From a bacterium (lineage in GTDB: Bacteria > Acidobacteriota > Polarisedimenticolia > Polarisedimenticolales > Polarisedimenticolaceae): DNA of 44,921 bases. The position numbers and the translations under genes were made by a program. The DNA lies in the NCBI GenBank assembly GCA_024226515.1, contig JAAELQ010000127.1:1-44921 (forward strand), given 5' to 3'. This document shows positions 15,212 through 21,919 of the stretch, piece after piece (the first letter of the stretch is position 1; every line of letters starts with the position of its first letter). The notes under the pieces are model-generated. The model made no database searches. It saw only the letters and a list, made by a program, of their open reading frames with translations, and was not told the origin of the DNA.

Positions 15212-16504
15212 CTATTCGAACACCCTGGAGTAGATCGTCCCCACGTGCGCCAGGAAACGGGCCGGGTCGAACGCCCGGTCGAGCGCCTCGGGAGACATCG
15301 CGTCCTTCAGCTCGCCGTCGGCCGCGAGCAGCTCCTTGAACTCCCCGTCGCCGGCCCAGCAGCGCATCGCGTTGCGCTGCACGATGTCGTAGGCGGCCTC
15401 GCGCGTCAGCCCCGAGGAGGTCAGCGCGAGCAGCACGGCCTGCGAGTAGATCAGGCCGCGCGTGATTCCCATGTTCTGCTGCATCCGCTCGGGGTAGACG
15501 TGCAGCCCCTCGACGACGCGCGTCATGCGCGAGAGCATGAAGTCGCAGAGGATCGTCGCATCGGGCAGGATCACGCGCTCGACGGACGAGTGCGAGATGT
15601 CCCGCTCGTGCCACAGCGGCACGTTCTCCAGCGCCGCCTGTACGTGCGCGCGAACCACGCGGGCCAGGCCGCTGACGTTCTCGCACTTGACCGGATTGCG
15701 CTTGTGCGGCATCGACGACGAGCCCTTCTGCCCCTTGGCGAACGGCTCCTCGACCTCGCGCACGTCCGAGCGCTGCAGGTGACGCACCTCGGTCGCGATG
15801 CGGTCCATCGACGAGGCCAGGATGCCCAGGGCGCTCATGAACGCCGCGTGCCGGTCGCGCGGCACGACCTGGGTCGCGATCGGCTCGGGGGCGAGGCCCA
15901 GCCGCTCGAGCGCCTCGGCCTCGACGTCCGGCCCCAGGTGGGCGTACGTGCCGACCGAGCCCGAGATCGTGCCGAAGGCGATCTCCTCACGCGCGACGGC
16001 CAGGCGCGTGCGATTGCGCCGCCCCTCCGCGTACCAGCTGGCGAACTTGAGGCCCAGGCTGTACGGCTCCGCGTGGATCCCGTGCGTCCGGCCGACCATC
16101 ACGGTCTCGCGGTGCGCCTCGGCCTGCTTGCGCAGCACCTCCAGCATCTCGTCGAGACGTCGCAACAGCATGTCCGCCGAGCGCACCGTGCGCAGCGCCT
16201 GTGCCGTGTCGACGACGTCGGACGAGGTCAAACCGTAGTGGATGTGCCGCGAGGCCGGCCCGACCTTCTCCGCGACGCTGGTCAGAAACGCGATCACATC
16301 GTGACCGACCTGACGGTCGAGCTCCTCGATGCGTTCGAGATCGAAACCCGCCTTCTCGCGGATCGTCCGCATGTCGTCGGCCGGGATCATGCCGCGCGCG
16401 GCGAGTACCTCCGACACCGCCAGCTCGACCTCGAGCCAGCTCTCGAACTTCGCCTGCTCGCCCCACAACGCTCCCATCTCGGGGTTGGTGTAGCGTTCGA
16501 TCAA
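15212..16504 (-). CDS. purB: Adenylosuccinate lyase PurB
   Basis: PurB removes fumarate from SAICAR and from adenylosuccinate, acting in both IMP and AMP synthesis. The 430-residue protein has the fumarase/aspartase superfamily signature GSSSMPHKRNP near 263-273, with the catalytic Ser loop. HYGLTSSDVVDTA and GRTHGIHAEPYSLG supply the other active-site regions, and HERDISHSSVER is also typical. The start is TTG at 16504 with GAGGAGG upstream. It follows the WalJ-like gene by 16 bases and closes the M16-dut-walJ-purB operon. Confidence 0.97.
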   Translation of the reverse strand: MIERYTNPEMGALWGEQAKFESWLEVELAVSEVLAARGMIPADDMRTIREKAGFDLERIEELDRQVGHDVIAFLTSVAEKVGPASRHIHYGLTSSDVVDTAQALRTVRSADMLLRRLDEMLEVLRKQAEAHRETVMVGRTHGIHAEPYSLGLKFASWYAEGRRNRTRLAVAREEIAFGTISGSVGTYAHLGPDVEAEALERLGLAPEPIATQVVPRDRHAAFMSALGILASSMDRIATEVRHLQRSDVREVEEPFAKGQKGSSSMPHKRNPVKCENVSGLARVVRAHVQAALENVPLWHERDISHSSVERVILPDATILCDFMLSRMTRVVEGLHVYPERMQQNMGITRGLIYSQAVLLALTSSGLTREAAYDIVQRNAMRCWAGDGEFKELLAADGELKDAMSPEALDRAFDPARFLAHVGTIYSRVFE

Positions 16505-16520
16505 CTCTCTCTCCTCCTCG

Positions 16521-17312
16521 TCAGAACAGTCGGCGCGGCGCCAGCTGCACCGGCGGCGACGCCTGCCCGGCCGCCGCGACGTGCACGGCGACGTTGCCGC
16601 AACCGTTGCCCGACAGCGCGGACGTCGCGGCGCTGCGCGCTAGCTCGGGCGTGTTGTTGTGGGCGGACAGGTGCGCCAACACGACCGCCTGGCAGCCCGG
16701 CGCGGCCGTCTGGCGCAGCACCGCGGCCGCCTCGGCGTTCGACAGGTGGCCCATGCGTCCGGCGACGCGCTGTTTCAATTGCCAGGGGTAGGGCCCGAGG
16801 CGCAGCATCTCGGAATCGTGGTTCGACTCGATCATCAGCAGGTCGCAGCCTCGCAGCCGCTCGACGACGACCCGCGTGGCGTGGCCCAGATCGGTCGCCA
16901 CCCCGATGCGCAAGCCCTCGCCGTGGATCACGAAACCGACGGGACGCACCGCGTCGTGCGGCACGGGAAACGCCTCGACGGTCACGGGGCCCAGCTCGAC
17001 GGCCGCCCCCTCGTCGAGCGCGCTGAACGCCGCGAAATGCTGCGGGGCCAGGTCCAGCTCGGCCAGCGTGGCCCACGAACAGACGACGCGCACGTCGTGC
17101 TTGTTCGAGAAGACCTCGGCGCCGCGGGCGTGGTCGCTGTGCTCGTGCGACAGCACGAGCGCGTCGATCGTGTCCGGCTCGACGCCCACGCTGCTCAGAC
17201 GCTTGCCCAGCTCGCGTGCGGACAGCCCCGCATCCACGAGCAGGCGAAATTCGTCGAATTCGACCAGGGTCGCGTTGCCCTGAGACCCGCTGGCCAGCGG
17301 GATGAAACGCAA
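16521..17312 (-). CDS. MBL-fold hydrolase, WalJ/YycJ-like
   Basis: A metallo-beta-lactamase-fold protein of 263 residues. The N-terminus RFIPLASGSQGNATLVE and the metal motif LSHEHSDH (HxHxDH, His56, His58, Asp60, His61) match the YycJ/WalJ branch, members of which are 5'-3' DNA exonucleases linked to mismatch repair. Further family features are FPVPHDAVRPVGF, MIESNHD and the C-terminal VVLAHLSAHNN. The TTG at 17312 is two bases past the dut stop and has GGAGG nine bases upstream. The longer frame upstream is a shadow of dut. DNA exonuclease activity is inferred from the family. Confidence 0.87.
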   Translation of the reverse strand: MRFIPLASGSQGNATLVEFDEFRLLVDAGLSARELGKRLSSVGVEPDTIDALVLSHEHSDHARGAEVFSNKHDVRVVCSWATLAELDLAPQHFAAFSALDEGAAVELGPVTVEAFPVPHDAVRPVGFVIHGEGLRIGVATDLGHATRVVVERLRGCDLLMIESNHDSEMLRLGPYPWQLKQRVAGRMGHLSNAEAAAVLRQTAAPGCQAVVLAHLSAHNNTPELARSAATSALSGNGCGNVAVHVAAAGQASPPVQLAPRRLF

Positions 17313-17314
17313 GG

Positions 17315-17764
17315 CTACTGACCTCCCGTGTGGCCGAAACCACCCGCACCGCGGTCCGTTTCCGACAACTCGTCGACCTCGAGCCAGTCGACCGACGGCA
17401 GGCGTTGAACGACGAGCTGCGCGATACGTTCGCCGCGCTGAATCGTCACCGGCTCTTGCCCGAGATTGACCAGGATCACCTTGATCTCGCCGCGGTAGTC
17501 GGAGTCGATCGTGCCCGGGCTGTTCAGCAGCGTCAGCCCGTGGCGTATCGCCAACCCGCTGCGCGGGCGGATCTGCGCCTCGCAATCCGTCGGCAGGGCG
17601 ATGGCGATGCCGGTCGGCACCAGCCGGCGCCGCCCCGGTTCGAGCGTGACGTCCGCGTCAACGCGCGCGCGCAGGTCGAATCCCGCGGAGTGCTCGGTCG
17701 CGCGTTCGGGCAGGGGCAGGTCCGCGGCTTCGGGCAGGCGCCGGATCCGGACCTCCGCGTTCAC
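17315..17764 (-). CDS. dut: dUTP diphosphatase
   Basis: dUTPase hydrolyses dUTP to dUMP and pyrophosphate, keeping uracil out of DNA. The 149-residue trimeric-type protein shows the five motifs in order: [25 protein letters not shown] with the catalytic Asp, GERIAQLVV and the C-terminal [10 protein letters not shown], where most homologues have GGFGSTG. The GTG start at 17764 overlaps the stop of the M16 peptidase gene (GTGA), so the two are translationally coupled. Confidence 0.97.
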   Translation of the reverse strand: MNAEVRIRRLPEAADLPLPERATEHSAGFDLRARVDADVTLEPGRRRLVPTGIAIALPTDCEAQIRPRSGLAIRHGLTLLNSPGTIDSDYRGEIKVILVNLGQEPVTIQRGERIAQLVVQRLPSVDWLEVDELSETDRGAGGFGHTGGQ

Positions 17765-19023
17765 AGCGCCAGGTCCCGCGAGCGCACGGAGAGTCCCTTC
17801 GTCGGGCCGACGACGGCCAGGCTGAGCTGCTGTCCCTCCAGCAGCTCGCGCGCCGTCCTGTGCACGGCGGCACGCGTGACGCGGCTGACGCCACCCAAGG
17901 TCTCTTCCAGCGTGAGCTGCCTGCCGTAGTAGATCTCCTGGCGCGCCAGGTTCGACATGCGGCTGCTGGTCGACTCGAGCGACAGCATCAGACTGCCCTT
18001 CAGATTCTCCTTCGCCACGCGCAGCTCGTCCTCGGTGGGACCGTGCTGCACCAGCGCCGCCAGCTCCGCGCGTACCAGACCGATCACCTCGGATCCCGAC
18101 GCCCGGTTGGTCGCGGCGTAGATGTTCAGCACGCCGGCGTCCATGAAGGCGTTGACGGCGGAATACACGCTGTAGGCCAGCCCGCGCTCTTCACGGATCT
18201 TGTGGAACAGGCGTGAGGACATCGTGCCGCCCAGGATGGCGTTCAGCACGTACAGCCGATAGCGCTGGGACATCGTGCGGGCGTACGCGGGCAGGCCGAG
18301 CAGCAGATGCAGCTGGCCCAGCTCGTTCTTGCGCGCCCGGAAGACGCCGGAATGCGGACGCGGCGCCGACGCGCGCCCGTTGACGTTCCGTCCGCGGTCG
18401 AGGTCGCCGAAACCGCGCTCGCACATGCGTGCGACGTTGGCGTGCTTGAGGTTGCCTGCCGCGACGATCAGCATGTTGCGCGGACGGTAGGCGCCGCGGA
18501 AGAAGTTCAGCAGCTGGCGACGGCTCAACGCCCCGACCGTCTGCTCGGTGCCCTGGATCGGGCGCCCCAGCGGGTGGCGCGGGAAATAGTGCTCGGAGAA
18601 CAGGTCGTAGATCAGATCGTCGGGCGTGTCCTCGACCATGCGAATCTCTTCGAGGACGACCTGGCGCTCGCGCTCGAGCTCGGTGGCGTCGAACAACGGG
18701 CGCTGCACGATGTCGGCGAGGAGGTCGATCGTCTCGGGCAGGTGCTCGTCGAGCACCCTGGCGTAGAAGCAGGTGTATTCCTTCGAGGTGAAGGCGTCCA
18801 TCTGACCGCCGACCGAGTCCATCGCCAGCGCGATGTCGCGCGCGCTGCGGCCCTCGGTGCCCTTGAACACCAGGTGCTCGATGAAGTGCGAGATGCCGTT
18901 GGTCCGCGCCGGTTCGTCGCGACTCCCGCGGCGCAGCCAGACACCGATCGTGACCGAGCGCACGTGCGGCATGCTCTCGGTGATCAACGCCAGCCCGTTG
19001 GAGAGTTTGTGCTTCTGAATCAA
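17761..19023 (-). CDS. M16 family zinc peptidase (insulinase/MPP-like)
   Basis: A 420-residue M16B peptidase of the type often found next to dut in bacteria. The inverted zinc motif HFIEH is at 46-50, with Glu126 at the expected distance as third ligand. The second half is the inactive M16_C domain with [24 protein letters not shown]. The TTG start at 19023 gives the typical N-terminus ([12 protein letters not shown]), but no clear Shine-Dalgarno is present. There is no signal peptide, so it is likely cytoplasmic. It heads the M16-dut-walJ-purB operon, just after a terminator. Confidence 0.93.
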   Translation of the reverse strand: MIQKHKLSNGLALITESMPHVRSVTIGVWLRRGSRDEPARTNGISHFIEHLVFKGTEGRSARDIALAMDSVGGQMDAFTSKEYTCFYARVLDEHLPETIDLLADIVQRPLFDATELERERQVVLEEIRMVEDTPDDLIYDLFSEHYFPRHPLGRPIQGTEQTVGALSRRQLLNFFRGAYRPRNMLIVAAGNLKHANVARMCERGFGDLDRGRNVNGRASAPRPHSGVFRARKNELGQLHLLLGLPAYARTMSQRYRLYVLNAILGGTMSSRLFHKIREERGLAYSVYSAVNAFMDAGVLNIYAATNRASGSEVIGLVRAELAALVQHGPTEDELRVAKENLKGSLMLSLESTSSRMSNLARQEIYYGRQLTLEETLGGVSRVTRAAVHRTARELLEGQQLSLAVVGPTKGLSVRSRDLAL

Positions 19024-19035
19024 TTTGTTGCGCCG

Positions 19036-19064
19036 TAAAGCGAAAGACCCGGCAACGTGCCGGG
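19036..19064 (-). terminator. Intrinsic terminator of the secretion cluster
   Basis: On the minus strand CCCGGCA and TGCCGGG form a 7-bp stem with a 3-base loop (or 6 bp with 5), followed by TCTTTCGCTTT. It lies 67 bases after the last pseudopilin gene and before the M16 gene, so it separates two operons. Confidence 0.6.
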
Positions 19065-19131
19065 CCGGGACGAGAGACAGGAGTATACCACCGGCGCCCC
19101 GGGACGAGTCGAGCCGCCCCGGGCCTGGAAC

Positions 19132-19896
19132 TCAGGGGTTGTTCGTGATCGCGCCGCCGGCCCCGCCGGTGTTCTGATTCGGCCTGCGCTGCTGGTTCTG
19201 CTGGTTCGGCCGCCCCTCGTAGTCGAGGTAGGTGAACAGCCACTCGCCGTAGTCGGTCAACCCGTTGTACACGCGAAACGGTTCGTCCTCGCACAGGCTG
19301 CGGACGCCGGCGATCGGCAGCCCCGTGCCGTCGCCCGGCATCACGGTGCCGGGAAGCGCCTGTCCCGGCTGCCCTTGCTGCCCCTGCTGCCCGCCCTGAG
19401 CGCCCTGGCGCGGGCCGCGCTGGCGGTTCCGGCCTCGTCCGTCGCGGCCGGGCTGACCGCGCTGGCTGGGGTTGAGGCCGCTGCCCCTGCCGAAGGCGCT
19501 GCCGCCGCTGTCGAGTCCCAGCCCCTCGACCGCCTGGTCGGCGACGAAGTTCGGGTCGACGATCTGACCGCCGGGGCCCATGTACAGGATGCCCCACTTG
19601 CCGCCCTTGACCAGCGGGTCCTCCCACAGCTGCCGGATGTAGTACTGCCCCTTGGGCCCGGGCTCGGCCAGCAGGTCGAACTCGAGCGGGCCCGTTCCGC
19701 CGTGATCCAGGCGGTAACGATAGACGGCCCGCGCGATATCCTGCCCGCGGAAGATCATCTCGGCCTCGAGATCGCGCCGCAGCACGTCCTGCCAGGCCTG
19801 GAACGCCATCGTCGAGAAGATGACCATGATCGTCACGGACGCCATCAGGCCGACCATCAGGTGGCCGCGCTGTCCCTTCCGGCTCCGCGCTCTCAT
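19132..19896 (-). CDS. GspK-like pseudopilin with Gln/Gly-rich region
   Basis: A 254-residue pilin-like protein. A basic leader ending in RG (residues 10-11) is followed by the hydrophobic helix LMVGLMASVTIMVIF, but position +5 after the cleavage Gly is Gly instead of Glu. Loss of Glu5 is typical of GspK, the tip pseudopilin, so this may cap the pseudopilus. Residues 40-120 look like a globular pilin head (YIRQLWEDPL, WGILYMGPGG). Residues about 135-185 are low-complexity, rich in Gly, Gln, Arg and Pro. Another GspK feature, its large alpha domain, is not evident. The ATG at 19896 follows TAGGAG, eight bases after the lipoprotein gene. It is the last gene of the cluster. Confidence 0.7.
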   Translation of the reverse strand: MRARSRKGQRGHLMVGLMASVTIMVIFSTMAFQAWQDVLRRDLEAEMIFRGQDIARAVYRYRLDHGGTGPLEFDLLAEPGPKGQYYIRQLWEDPLVKGGKWGILYMGPGGQIVDPNFVADQAVEGLGLDSGGSAFGRGSGLNPSQRGQPGRDGRGRNRQRGPRQGAQGGQQGQQGQPGQALPGTVMPGDGTGLPIAGVRSLCEDEPFRVYNGLTDYGEWLFTYLDYEGRPNQQNQQRRPNQNTGGAGGAITNNP

Positions 19897-19905
19897 GGAC
19901 GACTC

Positions 19906-20958
19906 CTACGGGTTGACCGGCGGATCGTTGACGTTGAGCGTGACCTCGTCCGAGGCGCTCTGCCCGCAGTCGTTGATCACCGTCAGCCGCGCGGTGAACT
20001 CACCCGCCGAGGTGTAGCTGCAACGCGCCTGCCCCGGCTCGAGCCCGTCGGTGTCCGGCGTGCTGCTCTCGCAGGTCCAGATGTAGGTCACGATGCCCGA
20101 CTCGGGATCGGAGGACGCGCGTCCGTCGACCAGGAACGTGACCTCCGGGTCCATCTCGTCGGGCAACGTCTGCGTCTGGTTGCCACCCGCGTCGGCGTCG
20201 GGCTCCGTCGTGTCGCACACGATGTCGTAGGTCAGCGTGTCGATCTCGGGGCTCAGGTCCGTGCAGTCGGTGTTCTCGCCGACGCGCAGCGTGATCGACA
20301 GGGTCTGCTCGTTTTGCAGGGTGAACGGCAGAACGACGAGCGACTGTCCCTCGTCCTCGTAGGCGCCCTCGCCCCCGTCGTCGTCGGTCGTGATCGTCCA
20401 GCTGTAGCAACCGATCCCGTCCGCGTCGCGCGGGTCGGAGTCGGACGCGTCCAGCGTGAACTGGCGCCCCTTGGTCTGCTCGGTCGACGGGGTGGCGTCG
20501 ATCTCGGCCTCGGGAGGGAACTCACCGCGGTCGAGCACACGGTCGATCTCCACCTCGCCCTCGGCCGCGGCCGAGCGCGCCGTCACGAGCGCGGTGTTTC
20601 CGTCGGCAATGCTCATCGTCAGGTACACGACCGCCTCGCCCGCGCCGCTGGTCTCCTCCGCACGCAGACCGCCGTCGGGATCCCCCGACGTGTTGTGCAA
20701 CACGCCCTCGTCCGTCTCGAACGTGACGCTGTAGCCCGACAGCGGCCGGCTGTCCTCGCCGACGAGCGTCGCGACGACCCGGGTCTCGCCCGACTCCTCG
20801 TCGGCCACGAGATCGATGACGACGGATGCGGGGTTGGCGCTGATCGTCAGGGACGCCCCCTCGGGGGCAAACAGCCCGCTGTCCTCGCAGGCGGCCGCGA
20901 GCAGCAGCAACAGGGCGAGCAGCACGCCGGCGATCGTCATTTTCCAGTGGACTTGCAT
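19906..20958 (-). CDS. Lipoprotein with Ig-like and PKD-like domains
   Basis: A 350-residue secreted lipoprotein with no named family I can assign. The signal peptide ends in a lipobox, LLAAAC, with Cys24. Residues about 35-135 resemble a bacterial Ig-like (invasin type) domain: SLTISANPASVV, VATLVGEDSRPLSGY, VTFETDEGVL. Two PKD-like segments follow, each with a DASDSDP or DGRASSDP turn and a Trp (YSWTI, YIWTCE), plus several Cys that may pair. AAGGAG precedes the ATG at 20958. Its place between two pseudopilin genes suggests a surface or periplasmic partner of the secretion system; this is inference. Confidence 0.75.
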   Translation of the reverse strand: MQVHWKMTIAGVLLALLLLLAAACEDSGLFAPEGASLTISANPASVVIDLVADEESGETRVVATLVGEDSRPLSGYSVTFETDEGVLHNTSGDPDGGLRAEETSGAGEAVVYLTMSIADGNTALVTARSAAAEGEVEIDRVLDRGEFPPEAEIDATPSTEQTKGRQFTLDASDSDPRDADGIGCYSWTITTDDDGGEGAYEDEGQSLVVLPFTLQNEQTLSITLRVGENTDCTDLSPEIDTLTYDIVCDTTEPDADAGGNQTQTLPDEMDPEVTFLVDGRASSDPESGIVTYIWTCESSTPDTDGLEPGQARCSYTSAGEFTARLTVINDCGQSASDEVTLNVNDPPVNP

Positions 20959-20972
20959 AGAAGACTCCTTGA

Positions 20973-21383
20973 CTACCAATCCGCGTAGGAACTGCCGTCG
21001 AGCGCCGTGCCGGTCGCGCCGCTGCTGACGTCGGCGATTCCCGGCTCGGTCGAGATGTCCGAGTCGTCCAGCTGGGCGAACTCGGTGATCCACGTGTCCG
21101 AGGACTCCGTGACCGGGTCGACCGGCATTTTCCGTAAGTAGCTGTCGTCCACCAGCGCCTGCAGGTCGAAGGGATAACGTCCCTTGTCGGCAAAGTACTG
21201 GTTGATCGACGACCGCATTCTGAACAGGTTCTCTTTGAGTACGGCTTCCTTCGCCCGCACGATCGAGCGCTGGTACTGCCCGACGGCCACCGCGGCGAGA
21301 ATGCCGATGATGGCCACGACGACGAGCAACTCGATCAGCGTGAATCCGTCGGATCGACGCTTCTGTCTCATCTTCTCGAGCAT
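20973..21383 (-). CDS. gspG: Major pseudopilin, GspG-like
   Basis: A 136-residue type II secretion/type IV pilin-like protein. The prepilin peptidase site is DG followed by FTLIELLVVVAIIGILAAVA, with Phe+1 and Glu+5 intact. The head has YFADKGRYPFDLQALVDDSYL and DPVT, the arrangement usual for GspG, and a C-terminal SYADW. The ATG at 21383 is chosen over an upstream GTG at 21395 because GGAG sits six bases before it. It probably forms the shaft of the pseudopilus driven by GspE/GspF/PilMNO encoded upstream. Confidence 0.9.
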   Translation of the reverse strand: MLEKMRQKRRSDGFTLIELLVVVAIIGILAAVAVGQYQRSIVRAKEAVLKENLFRMRSSINQYFADKGRYPFDLQALVDDSYLRKMPVDPVTESSDTWITEFAQLDDSDISTEPGIADVSSGATGTALDGSSYADW

Positions 21384-21399
21384 GATCGGCTCCACGTGC

Positions 21400-21915
21400 C
21401 TACCACTTGGCGTAGGGCACTCCGTTCAGTCCTACCTTGTCGCTATCCGAAAACACGTCGAAGATGTTGATCCCGTCGGTGAACAGCGCGTCGGGGCCGT
21501 CGCGGCTCGAGCGTGTGCCCCACTCGTCGCTGCCGCTGATCGGGTCGAGCGGCAGCCGCCGCAGGTACTTCAACGTCGTCCCGGCGGCGTCGCCGATGTC
21601 GATGCCCTCGACGAGCCAGGCCAGGTCTTCCGGGTAGGCTTCCTCGTTGGTCGAGTTGATGTGATTCTGCTTGATCCCCGGATAGCGCGTCGTGTCCAGC
21701 TGGAACCGATCGATCGCCACGCGGATCTCGCGCAGGGCCTGACGCAGCTCGAGCTCTTTCTGCCGCTTGACCATTGTGTTCGCCACGGGCAGCGTGAGGC
21801 TGGCCAGCACGATGATCACGGCCGAGCAACTGACCAGCTCGACCAGCGTCACGCCGCGCTGGCGTCGTACGCGCCGGCTCTCGCCTGTGGCCTCTGGAAT
21901 CAACGCATCCACCAC
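21400..21915 (-). CDS. Pseudopilin (GspG/GspH-like)
   Basis: A second pilin-like protein, 171 residues. The leader is long (21 residues, basic) and ends RG, followed by VTLVELVSCSAVIIVLASLTL with Glu+5 present and an unusual Cys in the helix. The head has TTRYPGIKQNH, EDLAWLVEG, LRRLPLDPISGSDEWGTRS and a C-terminal PYAKW, similar in pattern to the next gene, so the two are likely paralogues. The GTG start at 21915 is four bases before the secretin stop, and its ribosome site is weak, suggesting coupling to secretin translation. Confidence 0.85.
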   Translation of the reverse strand: MVDALIPEATGESRRVRRQRGVTLVELVSCSAVIIVLASLTLPVANTMVKRQKELELRQALREIRVAIDRFQLDTTRYPGIKQNHINSTNEEAYPEDLAWLVEGIDIGDAAGTTLKYLRRLPLDPISGSDEWGTRSSRDGPDALFTDGINIFDVFSDSDKVGLNGVPYAKW

Positions 21916-21919
21916 GACA

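Noticed and set aside
19366..19395. Short tandem-like repeat in plus-strand sequence (ctgcccttgctgcc type)
   Set aside because: It is the coding sequence of the Gln/Gly-rich part of the pseudopilin, not a CRISPR or noncoding repeat.
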